From: Microsaccharimonas sp964523145
Lineage (GTDB): Bacteria > Patescibacteriota > Saccharimonadia > Saccharimonadales > Saccharimonadaceae
NCBI GenBank assembly: GCA_964523145.1
Contig: CAZFYB010000002.1
Location: forward strand, 1-64,000
Length of the DNA: 64,000 bases
Direction of reading: 5' to 3'
Made by a program: the position numbers and the translations under genes. Numbering within the stretch: the first letter of the stretch is position 1; each line of letters begins with the position of its first letter. This document shows positions 26,533 to 34,867 of the stretch, one piece after another. The notes under the pieces are model-generated. The model saw only the letters and a list, made by a program, of their open reading frames with translations. It made no database searches and was not told the DNA's origin.

Positions 26533-27270
26533 ATGAAACGCCTGCACACTCACTCGCAAAATTTACTCCGTAATCCACAGCTTATTAAAGAGCTCTTTCA
26601 CCGTACTGATATACGCCATAATGCAACGGTCATTGATATTGGCGCAGGTACCGGTACCATTTCTTCAGTACTCGCGCGGCAAGTCAACCAGGTGATCGCA
26701 GTCGAGTTCGAACCGCGCATGTTTGCAAAACTGCGCGAGAACATGGAGCGTTATCCTAATGTTACGATCTACGAGGGAGATTTCCTGACTATGCCCCTCC
26801 CTAAGGCGGCCTATAGTATTTTTGCAAACATTCCTTTTCACCTCAGCTCACCGATAGTAAACCGACTCATTGAAACCGATACACCGCCTGAAAGTGTCTA
26901 TCTTATCGTGCAAAAGCAGTTTGGCCGTAAACTTATTGCCGATACCGACCCAGAGCACTTTACCAGCCAGCTCGGTATGATTGTCGGGGTTTTGTATGAA
27001 ACAAAGATTCGTAAGAACCTTAATCGAACTGATTTCTTTCCGCACCCAGCGGTCGATACGGTATTCTTACAGATGATTCGGCGGCCTGAACCATTAGTAA
27101 AGCCAAGCCGTATGCAAGCCTATCGTATCTTTACGACAGAGTGTTTTGCCGACCCTAAAAAATTAGCTAAGTTGCCTATTCACGAGATCGGCCTTGAACC
27201 AGGCGGCTCGCCGTCTCGGCTTACGCTAAAAGAGTGGGTAAAACTGTTTCACCTGCAAACTACGTATTAG
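26533..27270 (+). CDS. Erm/KsgA-type rRNA adenine N6-methyltransferase
   Basis: A SAM-dependent RNA adenine dimethylase. Motif I is VIDIGAGTGTIS (about 33-44), the acidic loop is AVEFEPRMF, and motif IV is NIPFHLSS (99-106), the NxPF/Y catalytic motif of KsgA/Dim1/Erm. The short length (245 aa), NIPF rather than NLPY, and the short C-terminal domain point to the Erm side (23S rRNA A2058) rather than KsgA. Substrate cannot be settled by eye. TAGAAT ends 8 nt before the ATG. Confidence 0.8.
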   Translation: MKRLHTHSQNLLRNPQLIKELFHRTDIRHNATVIDIGAGTGTISSVLARQVNQVIAVEFEPRMFAKLRENMERYPNVTIYEGDFLTMPLPKAAYSIFANIPFHLSSPIVNRLIETDTPPESVYLIVQKQFGRKLIADTDPEHFTSQLGMIVGVLYETKIRKNLNRTDFFPHPAVDTVFLQMIRRPEPLVKPSRMQAYRIFTTECFADPKKLAKLPIHEIGLEPGGSPSRLTLKEWVKLFHLQTTY

Positions 27271-27306
27271 CTCGTAAAATCGACCCGTAACAGGTATGAT
27301 AGGGTC

Positions 27307-28773
27307 ATGTCATTTGGTACTTCAGATCTTCTTGCAATTTGGTATATTCTCGAGTGGATAATTCGCATTTTTGCCATTTTTATTGTGCCGCAAAACCGAA
27401 AGCCAACTTCTGGAATTAGTTGGCTTATGCTGATTTTCTTGTTACCTGTCCCGGGGCTGCTTTTGTTCTTGTTATTAAGTAGTCCAAAACTACCACTGCT
27501 TCGCCGTAAATCGCAAGATGTACTAAACCAGTATGTCCGTAGAGCATTAAAGACAGCTAAACTTAACCACCCAGATATGGTACAGATGGTAGATGCAAAA
27601 GTAGATCCCGAATATCAAATAACCGCCGACTTAGCTAAGACATTAACCGGCCTAACGGTAGTGAGCGATACCTCAGCTGAATTCTTAAGCGATTACCTCG
27701 GTATTATTGACCGAATAGTAAAAGATATCCGTAAAGCAAAGAACTTTGTATACGTAGAATTTTTCATCATCGCCCTGGACGATACGACTGAGCCGATTTT
27801 TGATGCAATGAAACAAGCAACCGAGCGCGGTGTGATTGTGCGGGTACTATTTGACTACTGGGGTTCGTTTAAAATGCCAGGATATCGGAAAATGGTCCGG
27901 CGTCTGAAACATGACGGTATATCATATCAGGCGATGCTACCGCTGCGACTACCAGGCATGGGATATGTTCGACCCGACCTCCGCAACCACCGAAAATTAA
28001 TGGTGGTCGACAACGAGCTTGGCTACACCGGGTCACTTAACCTCGTTGAACGAGCCTACCATCGTAAAGACGCAATTGTGTACGATGAACTCATGGTACG
28101 CGTAAAGGGGATTACTGTATTGCAGCTTAAAAGCGTCTTTCTTGCTGACTGGTATTCTGAAACTGGTATTCTGCTTAACGATGACCGCAGCGAGCTCGTG
28201 GAGGCCTACGATAAGGATATAGGCTCATTAAAAGCACAGGTGGTGCCAAGCGGGCCTGGCTATGAGTTTGAGAATAACCTAAAAGTGCTTATTCAACTGT
28301 TCCACAGTGCTAAAAAATCTATTACGATCGTAAACCCGTACTTTGTGCCCGATGATTCGCTGGCTATGGCAATTGTGACCGCTGCTCAAAGGGGAGTAGA
28401 GGTGACCTTGGTGAACTCAGAGGCAATCGATCAAGTGTTCGTGGCTCATGCGCAGAGTTCGTACTACCAGCAGATGCTTGAAGCCGGTGTCCATATTTAC
28501 CACTATAAAGCACCAACTTTGTTACACTCTAAATACTTTATCGTTGATGACGTGGCGGTTGTGGGCTCAAGTAACGCCGACATTCGTTCGTTCCAACTGA
28601 ATCATGAATTAGTGATTATATTCTATGATAAAAGTGTCGCGCTCAAGCTTCGTAAGCTGACCGGCCAATATTTACTTAAATCGAAACATTTAACAATCGA
28701 GAAATGGCGCCGAAGATCTACGAAGGATCGTTTAATTGATAATATTGCACGACTCACTTCGGCATTGCAATAA
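27307..28773 (+). CDS. cls: Cardiolipin synthase (PLD superfamily)
   Basis: Joins phosphatidylglycerols, or phosphatidyl donors, into cardiolipin at the membrane. Two N-terminal TM segments (about 5-25 and 35-55) carry the PLDc_N pattern. The two HKD catalytic motifs are NHRKLMVVDNELGYTGSLN (His228) and LLHSKYFIVDDVAVVGSSN (His407). 488 aa is typical. TATGAT ends 6 nt before the ATG: leaderless. Confidence 0.92.
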   Translation: MSFGTSDLLAIWYILEWIIRIFAIFIVPQNRKPTSGISWLMLIFLLPVPGLLLFLLLSSPKLPLLRRKSQDVLNQYVRRALKTAKLNHPDMVQMVDAKVDPEYQITADLAKTLTGLTVVSDTSAEFLSDYLGIIDRIVKDIRKAKNFVYVEFFIIALDDTTEPIFDAMKQATERGVIVRVLFDYWGSFKMPGYRKMVRRLKHDGISYQAMLPLRLPGMGYVRPDLRNHRKLMVVDNELGYTGSLNLVERAYHRKDAIVYDELMVRVKGITVLQLKSVFLADWYSETGILLNDDRSELVEAYDKDIGSLKAQVVPSGPGYEFENNLKVLIQLFHSAKKSITIVNPYFVPDDSLAMAIVTAAQRGVEVTLVNSEAIDQVFVAHAQSSYYQQMLEAGVHIYHYKAPTLLHSKYFIVDDVAVVGSSNADIRSFQLNHELVIIFYDKSVALKLRKLTGQYLLKSKHLTIEKWRRRSTKDRLIDNIARLTSALQ

Positions 28774-28774
28774 A

Positions 28775-29554
28775 CTAAACCAGTCGTTGACTCAGTCCTA
28801 TGCCCTTGAATTCATCACATACATACACCGGCTGAGAAGGTGTGCTTAATTCAGCAGCATACACATACCCGAGGTCATTAAAATCCTCGAGCTTATCTAC
28901 TGTTGCAACTCCACGAATAATCAGCCATCGGGCATATGCACCGCGAGCAATTTTTGCATGAACCACTACAAATACTGGATCGCTATAAGCGGTTTTACGG
29001 GTCAAAAATACCGGTGTGATAATACGAGAAGGCTCAATAAAGGGAAGTACGAGCTGCGCATATTCATCTGAAGTTACATTTACTATTGAACCTTGGAGCG
29101 GTAGACTATCGGCAATACGATCACCCCAATAGTGATATAAGTTTCGATACTCATCGGAGGGGAGCTTATAGCCTGCTTCTAAGCGATAGGGCTGGACTCC
29201 GTCAAAAGGCCGAAGCACCCCATATAATCCCGATAGAATTTTTAGGTGTGTTTGTGCGAAGCTTTTCTGCTCATCCGTCCATTCCAGTGCACGAAGTCCA
29301 CTGTAAATATCTCCGCGAAAAGTTTCTACGGCTGCCGTGGCTGTCATATTTTCTCTGTCGTAGTACATATCTTCAACTGAAGCAGCTAGCTTTTCTGAAA
29401 TATGCATTACTTTTTGAAGTTCTTTTACGGTAAGTGTCTGAATGTATTCGGACAGTTCTTCAGATTGCTGCAAAAAGAGCGGTTCGGTCAGTTCACGGCT
29501 CAGAGGTACCGGAACCATCGTTTTTGAAGAATGCAGCAATATTGTCATAGGCAT
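28775..29554 (-). CDS. yaaA: YaaA-family peroxide-stress/DNA-binding protein (DUF328)
   Basis: Matches the YaaA fold: ILLHSSKTM at the start, AAVETFRGDIYSGL near 75-90, LSGLYGVLRPFDGVQPYRLE near 108-128, and a C-terminal HAKIARGAYARWLI segment. The family limits peroxide damage in E. coli and is reported to bind DNA. 259 aa is standard. It converges with cls, with only 1 bp between stop codons. Confidence 0.88.
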   Translation of the reverse strand: MPMTILLHSSKTMVPVPLSRELTEPLFLQQSEELSEYIQTLTVKELQKVMHISEKLAASVEDMYYDRENMTATAAVETFRGDIYSGLRALEWTDEQKSFAQTHLKILSGLYGVLRPFDGVQPYRLEAGYKLPSDEYRNLYHYWGDRIADSLPLQGSIVNVTSDEYAQLVLPFIEPSRIITPVFLTRKTAYSDPVFVVVHAKIARGAYARWLIIRGVATVDKLEDFNDLGYVYAAELSTPSQPVYVCDEFKGIGLSQRLV

Positions 29555-29629
29555 TGTGTGTTTAGTATACCAAAAGGTTCGCCTTTACCCCAGTTGCCGT
29601 ATCGCTCCGTATCTGTTACAATACCTTTC

Positions 29630-29722
29630 ATGGCTAAACACAAGAACTGGCATAGCGCCTCACGTAAGCGGATGCTTAAAAAGAAGCAAAAATCGCTAAA
29701 ACTTAAAGGCCGAACCGCCTAG
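29630..29722 (+). CDS. 30-aa very basic peptide
   Basis: Starts MAKHKNWHSASRKRM and continues with a Lys/Arg run; about half of its residues are basic. This is typical of tiny ribosomal or nucleic-acid-binding proteins, but I cannot match a named family. Support for a real gene is structural: TACAAT (29617-29622) ends 7 nt before the ATG, the pattern of neighbouring leaderless genes, and a strong terminator begins 3 nt after the stop. Confidence 0.6.
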   Translation: MAKHKNWHSASRKRMLKKKQKSLKLKGRTA

Positions 29723-29724
29723 CG

Positions 29725-29755
29725 AAATAACCCCACCTTTGGGGTTATTTTTTTG
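29725..29755. terminator. Bidirectional terminator
   Basis: AAATAACCCC (29725-29734), ACCTTT loop, GGGGTTATTT (29741-29750), then TTTT. It ends the 30-aa gene and, on the other strand, the glycosylase gene. Confidence 0.9.
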
Positions 29756-30305
29756 ATACGTACGGATTATCGGCAATATAAAACCGCCATGGCACATCTT
29801 TGGCTCTGGAAATTCCTATGCGAGTTGTTTGAGTAATGAGCTTCTTGTCAATTGGCGATTGAGCTATTAATCGTATAGGTGTTTCAGTTAGTACATGGCC
29901 GTTGAGTTCCTTCGTTATGTCCAACGCCTGGCATAACTTAGCAGGGCCATTCGTTATCGCATACCCCGAAACCCGCCGTCGTTCTTCGAGCACATCAATA
30001 TGATCAAGCGGCTCCACAGCCCTAATAAGTACCGCCGCACCTTCACCTTCTTTACCGGTAACAACATTACAGCAATAGTGCATGCCATACGTAAAATACA
30101 CATACAAATGGCCGGCCTCGCCAAACATTATATCGGTGCGCGGCGTTCTACCTTTATTACTATGACTAGCTGCGTCTGACTGGCTATAGGCTTCAGTTTC
30201 AACGATCTTTACCCGAATAATTTTATTCTCAATTGTGCGCTCTAAAATACACTCCAATAAAAGCGGAGCGACCTTATACGCCTCATCTTGTAAGAAATTT
30301 AACAT
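29745..30305 (-). CDS. DNA-3-methyladenine glycosylase (AAG/MPG family)
   Basis: Removes alkylated and deaminated purines in base excision repair. Family residues are visible: VETEAYSQSDAASHS with the catalytic Glu, GRTPRTDIMFGEAGHLYVYF, YGMHYCCNVV and AVLIRAVEPLD, then NGPAKLCQAL. About 186 aa is the normal size. The ATG at 30305 is preferred; an upstream GTG at 30320 lies only 3 nt from the -10 (TATACT) and would be untranslatable from that promoter. Confidence 0.93.
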   Translation of the reverse strand: MLNFLQDEAYKVAPLLLECILERTIENKIIRVKIVETEAYSQSDAASHSNKGRTPRTDIMFGEAGHLYVYFTYGMHYCCNVVTGKEGEGAAVLIRAVEPLDHIDVLEERRRVSGYAITNGPAKLCQALDITKELNGHVLTETPIRLIAQSPIDKKLITQTTRIGISRAKDVPWRFYIADNPYVSKK

Positions 30306-30355
30306 ACACGTTCCATACACTTTAGTATAATCCTTTTAGTAACAGAGGAGAAAGT

Positions 30356-30970
30356 ATGGATACACAACTAAACGCGTTAATCTTGATTTGTTCATTAAAA
30401 CCGTCACCGGCAGAGTCTTCTTCGGAAAAATTAGCCCGTGATTTAGGTGCAGAACTTGAGCGTAATAATGTAACGAGTGAGTACATCCGAGTAGCTGACT
30501 ACGATATAAAACCAGGGGTTGAAACTGATATGGGCGAGGGTGATCAATGGCCGCAGCTGCGCGCGAAAATGCTGGCTGCTGATATCTTTATTCTTGCCAC
30601 ACCAACCTGGGTAGGGCAGATGTCGAGCATAGCCCTACGTGTTATCGAACGACTTGATGCAGAGTTAGGTGAAACTGATGATAAGGGCCGATTATTAACT
30701 TTCGGTAAAGTTGCCGCTGTTGCTATTGTCGGAAATGAAGACGGAGCTCATAAAATTACCGCTGATGTATTCCAAAGCCTAAACGACCTCGGGTTTACCA
30801 TAGCTGCTCAAGGTGCTACTTATTGGAACGGAGAAGCAATGCATCAAACCGATTACAAGGACTTACCAAATATACCTGATAGCGTTGCAAGTACGAATAA
30901 AACGGTCGCTCAAAATGCGGCACATGTAGCTCGACTTCTCAAAGCCAACACATACCCTGCTAATGAGTAA
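30356..30970 (+). CDS. Flavodoxin-like NADPH-dependent FMN reductase
   Basis: A flavodoxin-fold reductase: ALILICSLKPSPAESS forms the phosphate-binding loop, FILATPTWVGQMSS the flavin loop, and AVAIVGNEDGAHKI the NADPH/FMN segment. 204 aa. It probably reduces FMN or quinones. The SD GAGGAG lies at good distance, so unlike many neighbours it has a conventional leader. It is divergent from the glycosylase gene, sharing a short promoter region. Confidence 0.85.
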   Translation: MDTQLNALILICSLKPSPAESSSEKLARDLGAELERNNVTSEYIRVADYDIKPGVETDMGEGDQWPQLRAKMLAADIFILATPTWVGQMSSIALRVIERLDAELGETDDKGRLLTFGKVAAVAIVGNEDGAHKITADVFQSLNDLGFTIAAQGATYWNGEAMHQTDYKDLPNIPDSVASTNKTVAQNAAHVARLLKANTYPANE

Positions 30971-30971
30971 A

Positions 30972-31430
30972 TTATTCAACCCGGCGCGCAAATAGTTCTT
31001 CGGTTTCACGCATAAAAATCTCGGCAGTTTTTGGCCCTACACCGTACAGCATTTGAAGCCTTTTCGAAAACTCGTCTTCGTCCATACTGCTTTCGAACAT
31101 CAGTACGAGCGACCCTTCATAATCATTAATAAGCTGGTTCATACACGTTTGAAGTGCGTTTGCCATCACTTCATCATAGCGGGTGTATTTTCCCTCATCG
31201 AGTAGCTGCACGAGTTTGCGGCGCGGTAAATCACGGATTGCCCAGGGAGTATCAATTTTGCGGTCCATAAATACTCGCCACGTATTCGCAGCCACAGACG
31301 ACTGAATGGGTTTTCCGAATAGATACGAAAGTAAAAACCATCGGAACATATCATCATCACTGCCGGATAGTACATCTATCCCGAAATCTTCGGCATGATG
31401 TACCGGTTTTTGCTTTGGGGTTTTTGGCAT
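30972..31430 (-). CDS. HhH-GPD-fold DNA glycosylase-like protein
   Basis: Resembles endonuclease III/MutY-type proteins: LLSYLFGKPIQSSVAANTWR, the helical core, then the HhH motif MLYGVGPKTAEIFMRE near the C-terminus. It stops about 15 residues after the HhH, so the catalytic Asp segment and the Fe-S cluster loop are absent. It may therefore bind DNA without glycosylase chemistry. The ATG at 31430 is chosen because TATAAT ends 9 nt upstream of it, and a longer frame is rejected. Confidence 0.65.
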   Translation of the reverse strand: MPKTPKQKPVHHAEDFGIDVLSGSDDDMFRWFLLSYLFGKPIQSSVAANTWRVFMDRKIDTPWAIRDLPRRKLVQLLDEGKYTRYDEVMANALQTCMNQLINDYEGSLVLMFESSMDEDEFSKRLQMLYGVGPKTAEIFMRETEELFARRVE

Positions 31431-31479
31431 TGTATCTCTATTATACGACTTTTTCATAGTTAGCACTTATAATAGGGTG

Positions 31480-32223
31480 ATGCGCCTTTCTACGAAAACC
31501 GAAACTCTTAAAGACCTGACCATTGACTACGAATATTCCATTAAAAGAAGCGGCGGGCAAACTATTATTCTTATTCACGGTATTGGGGTATCAAACGATT
31601 ACTTTACACCTTTCACTAAAAAATTGGCCGAGTACTACACGGTTTATGCGCTTGACCTGCCAGGATACGGCAAAACGCCCAAACCTTCTCATCCGTTAAA
31701 TATCACTGAACTATCTGAAGTAGTTTATAATTTTATCAAACTTCATCACCTTAAAAACGTTATACCAGTCGGGCATTCAATGGGCGCACAGATTGTTACA
31801 GAATTGTATAAAAACCATCCCGAATCCGTAAGTAAACTCATCCTCCTCGCACCAACTACCAATAAAGACGAACGACACCTTTTACTGCAAGGTTTTCGAC
31901 TCATGCAAGATACATTTATCGAACCAGTAAAAACTAACTTTGTTATATTCTCAAATTATCTGCGCATGGGCATGTTGCGCTACCTAAAAACAGCGAAATA
32001 CATGCTGGAATATCGAACCGATATCGCCCTAAAAAATATTACCATTCCGACACTTATTGTTGGTGGCGAAAAAGATCCAGTTGTACCGAAAAAATGGGTG
32101 AATTACTTAGCGTCACTCTCGCCACACATTAGCCAAGCCAAATTAGCCAAATCGCCCCATGCATTTCAGTTTTCACGCCCAGAAAGATTGGCTTCACTAT
32201 GCCGAACATTTATCGAAAAATAA
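31480..32223 (+). CDS. Alpha/beta hydrolase
   Basis: Canonical fold: the oxyanion loop is ILIHGIGVSNDYF (about 29-41), the nucleophile elbow PVGHSMGAQIV with Ser near 98, the acid in VGGEKDPVVPKKW, and His in KSPHAFQFSRPE. 247 aa. The substrate is not predictable. TATAAT ends 6 nt before the ATG at 31480 (leaderless); a GTG 3 nt upstream is less likely. It overlaps the next lipase-like gene by 25 bp, so they form an operon. Confidence 0.85.
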   Translation: MRLSTKTETLKDLTIDYEYSIKRSGGQTIILIHGIGVSNDYFTPFTKKLAEYYTVYALDLPGYGKTPKPSHPLNITELSEVVYNFIKLHHLKNVIPVGHSMGAQIVTELYKNHPESVSKLILLAPTTNKDERHLLLQGFRLMQDTFIEPVKTNFVIFSNYLRMGMLRYLKTAKYMLEYRTDIALKNITIPTLIVGGEKDPVVPKKWVNYLASLSPHISQAKLAKSPHAFQFSRPERLASLCRTFIEK

Positions 32224-32921
32224 TCACGCTTATTAAAAACTGGTGGGCTTGGGGGCTCGATTACGTGTATGTGACTTATTGGCAATTGCATGGGTTTATC
32301 ATCCGCACCAGCCCAAAAATTTATACTCAAAAAAAAGCTAAGAATAGAGTCAGTCAAATACCTATCGTTTTAATACCAGGCATATACGAAAACTGGCGAT
32401 TCATGAAACCGATTGCTGACTTTTTATACAACAAAGGCTATCCAATATATATCGTTGACGGACTAGGTTATAACGTTGGCCAAGTTGAAGCAATGGCCGA
32501 AATAGTGCACAGTTACATCTCTGCGCAAGGTATAAAAGAGTGCGTTATTTTAGCTCATAGTAAAGGTGGGTTGGTAGGAAAATACTTACTCGCTCAATTT
32601 AATGAACACGAAAACATTAAGGGTATGATTTCTATTAATACACCCTTCGCTGGTTCGCGATATGCTTATCTTATGCCGATAAAGGCAATTCGCATATTCT
32701 TGCCGAATTCACCTATAATTTCACTGCTAACTTCCCATTCTGAAATTAATAAAAATATTATTTCTCTCTACGGAGAATTCGATCCGCATATTCCAAAAGG
32801 GAGTTATTTAGAGGGCGCAACGAATATCCAACTACCTATGCGAGGCCATTTTCGGATCATGAAAAATAAGTACCTCCACGAGGCGATTTCGTTAAATTTA
32901 AAAGATTTTAGCAAAAAGTAA
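32199..32921 (+). CDS. Lipase-like alpha/beta hydrolase
   Basis: A second alpha/beta hydrolase: IPIVLIPGIYENWRFM forms the oxyanion loop, LAHSKGGLVGKYLL the nucleophile elbow with a lipase-type H-S-K-G-G, SLYGEFDPHIP the Asp, and MRGHFRIM the His. 240 aa. A hydrophobic N-terminal stretch with Trp/Tyr residues suggests membrane association. It may deacylate host or self lipids (inference). It starts inside the preceding gene. Confidence 0.8.
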   Translation: MPNIYRKIITLIKNWWAWGLDYVYVTYWQLHGFIIRTSPKIYTQKKAKNRVSQIPIVLIPGIYENWRFMKPIADFLYNKGYPIYIVDGLGYNVGQVEAMAEIVHSYISAQGIKECVILAHSKGGLVGKYLLAQFNEHENIKGMISINTPFAGSRYAYLMPIKAIRIFLPNSPIISLLTSHSEINKNIISLYGEFDPHIPKGSYLEGATNIQLPMRGHFRIMKNKYLHEAISLNLKDFSKK

Positions 32922-32988
32922 TATTTATCACAGGAAATTTTAAAACTTACAAATACACTAAGAACTACAATTAATATAAGGAGATGGT

Positions 32989-33372
32989 ATGAAATTCATT
33001 TCAACTAAAGCTCACACTGTTATTGGTTTAATCGTTGGTGTAATCCTCATATTCGCATCGAGTATATTTGGGTTTGCCGACAACACCGCTGCCTCAATGG
33101 TTGCTTTATGGGTAGGGCTGTTTATTGTCCTCAACGAGGTCATCACAACCAGCCCATATAGCCCACTAAAGCTCGTACCCATGAAAGTCCACATCGTACT
33201 TGATGTTGTGACCGGGTTGTTCTTGGCACTATCGCCATGGCTCTTCTCATTTATGAATACAGACGAACCGGCTCAATGGGTCCCACACGTGATTGCAGGA
33301 ATCCTTGTTATCGGATACGCTCTTATGACTACAACTCGTGATGACCGCGCAAAATCAATTGCCGAAAGTTAG
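32989..33372 (+). CDS. SPW-repeat-like membrane protein, 127 aa
   Basis: Four transmembrane helices in two repeats; the second repeat contains ALSPWLFSF, the SPW signature, with a matching GFADNTAASMVALWVG in the first. Such proteins are common small membrane proteins without a defined role. The SD AAGGAGATGGT precedes the ATG, and TACAAT lies upstream (about 32966-32971). It heads a three-gene SD-type operon with the acidic protein and the alcohol dehydrogenase. Confidence 0.75.
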   Translation: MKFISTKAHTVIGLIVGVILIFASSIFGFADNTAASMVALWVGLFIVLNEVITTSPYSPLKLVPMKVHIVLDVVTGLFLALSPWLFSFMNTDEPAQWVPHVIAGILVIGYALMTTTRDDRAKSIAES

Positions 33373-33391
33373 TTAAAAGGAGGGCAAACTT

Positions 33392-33661
33392 ATGGATTCA
33401 GTTAATCCTGACCCAGCGCATATACCCGACGATGATTTACGATTGCAAAACTATCAAGACGATTTAGATACGAGCAATGATATCGCTGACCCGATTATGG
33501 ATGAAGATGATGATATCACTAAAGAGCTTGGCGTTGACCCAGTAGCATTTAAAGAAGAGCTCGACCAATATGATTTTGGTAAAGATAGTGATGGAGATGG
33601 CGATGATACAGGAAGTGATGATCGCCGTGAACAGTTAGAAGATTTAGATCAAGAAACTTAA
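33392..33661 (+). CDS. Small highly acidic hypothetical protein, 89 aa
   Basis: Dominated by Asp/Glu, with an IMDEDDDITKELGVDP core and a DSDGDGDDTGSDD tract near the end; probably disordered, with a possible metal-binding or acid-stress role (inference). A strong SD, AAAAGGAGGG, is at proper spacing. It lies between the SPW protein and the dehydrogenase with short gaps, in the same operon. Confidence 0.7.
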   Translation: MDSVNPDPAHIPDDDLRLQNYQDDLDTSNDIADPIMDEDDDITKELGVDPVAFKEELDQYDFGKDSDGDGDDTGSDDRREQLEDLDQET

Positions 33662-33678
33662 TTAGTAAGGAGTTTGAT

Positions 33679-34863
33679 TTGAAAGCAGTAACCTGGCAAG
33701 GCAAACGAAAAGTATCAGTTGAGGAAGTTCCTGATCCTGTCATTCAAGAACCAACTGATATCATCATTAAAGTAACTTCATCCTGTATTTGTGGATCCGA
33801 CCTCCACTTATACGAGGTAATGGCACCTTTCATGGAAAAGGGCGACATCATGGGCCATGAGCCTATTGGAATCGTGACTGAAGTAGGGGACAAAATTACC
33901 AATGTTAAAGTTGGCGACAGAGTCGTTATACCATTCAACATTTCTTGTGGACACTGTTATATGTGCAAACAAGGTCTTCAATCACAGTGCGAAACAACCC
34001 AAGTCAAAAAAGAAGGACGCGGTGCGGCATTGTTTGGCTACAGTAAATTATACGGACAGGTACCAGGTGGACAGGCTGAATACCTCCGAGTACCACAAGC
34101 TCAGTACGGACCGATTGTTATTCCAAATGAAGGCTCCGATGATAGGTATGTTTATTTATCAGACGTGCTTCCGACAGCTTGGCAAGCAGTAGAGTACGCT
34201 AACATTCCTGAAGGCGGAACAGTTGTAGTAATGGGGCTTGGCCCGATTGGCGATATGGCTACACGTATCGCGAAACACCGCGGGGCAGGTAAGGTGATTG
34301 CTGTTGACCTTGTCCCAGAACGCCTAAAGCGAGCTAAAGATAATGGCATTGAAGTCATTGACTTTTCAAAGCATGAAAAAGACCTCACGCAAGTTATTTT
34401 AGATATGACCGAAGGTCGAGGAGCTGACTCGGTTATTGATGCGGTTGGATTTGAAGCACACGGATCACCAGTTGAAAAATTCGTTCAGGATGCCGCAGGT
34501 CTACTGCCAGACCCAGTAGCAGAAAAGCTTATTGATACTGCCGGAATTGATAGGCTCACCGCCCTTCATAATGCAATTGATGCTGTACGCCGTGGCGGTA
34601 CCGTTTCAATCTCTGGAGTATACGCTGGTAAAGCAGACCCTATGCCGATGGATACAATGTTCGACAAACAAATTCAGCTACGTATGGGACAAGCAAATGT
34701 AAAACGATGGATTGACGACATTTTACCACTCTTAACAGATGAAGACCCACTGGGTGTCGATACATTTGCAACCCATCATTTACCGCTTGAAGACGCCCCG
34801 CATGCGTATGAGATTTTTCAGAAAAAGCAAGATGGAGCTGTTAAGATAATCTTAAAACCTTAA
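33679..34863 (+). CDS. Zinc-dependent alcohol/formaldehyde dehydrogenase (MDR family)
   Basis: An NAD(P)-dependent medium-chain dehydrogenase. The catalytic zinc site shows CICGSDLHLY and GHEPIGIV. A structural-zinc-like region shows CGHCYMCKQGLQSQC with four Cys. The Rossmann motif is VVMGLGPIGDMA. The long middle insert and 394 aa match glutathione-independent formaldehyde dehydrogenase relatives. Translation starts at TTG after the SD AAGGAG. It likely detoxifies aldehydes, with operon partners of unknown role. Confidence 0.88.
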   Translation: MKAVTWQGKRKVSVEEVPDPVIQEPTDIIIKVTSSCICGSDLHLYEVMAPFMEKGDIMGHEPIGIVTEVGDKITNVKVGDRVVIPFNISCGHCYMCKQGLQSQCETTQVKKEGRGAALFGYSKLYGQVPGGQAEYLRVPQAQYGPIVIPNEGSDDRYVYLSDVLPTAWQAVEYANIPEGGTVVVMGLGPIGDMATRIAKHRGAGKVIAVDLVPERLKRAKDNGIEVIDFSKHEKDLTQVILDMTEGRGADSVIDAVGFEAHGSPVEKFVQDAAGLLPDPVAEKLIDTAGIDRLTALHNAIDAVRRGGTVSISGVYAGKADPMPMDTMFDKQIQLRMGQANVKRWIDDILPLLTDEDPLGVDTFATHHLPLEDAPHAYEIFQKKQDGAVKIILKP

Positions 34864-34867
34864 TTAA

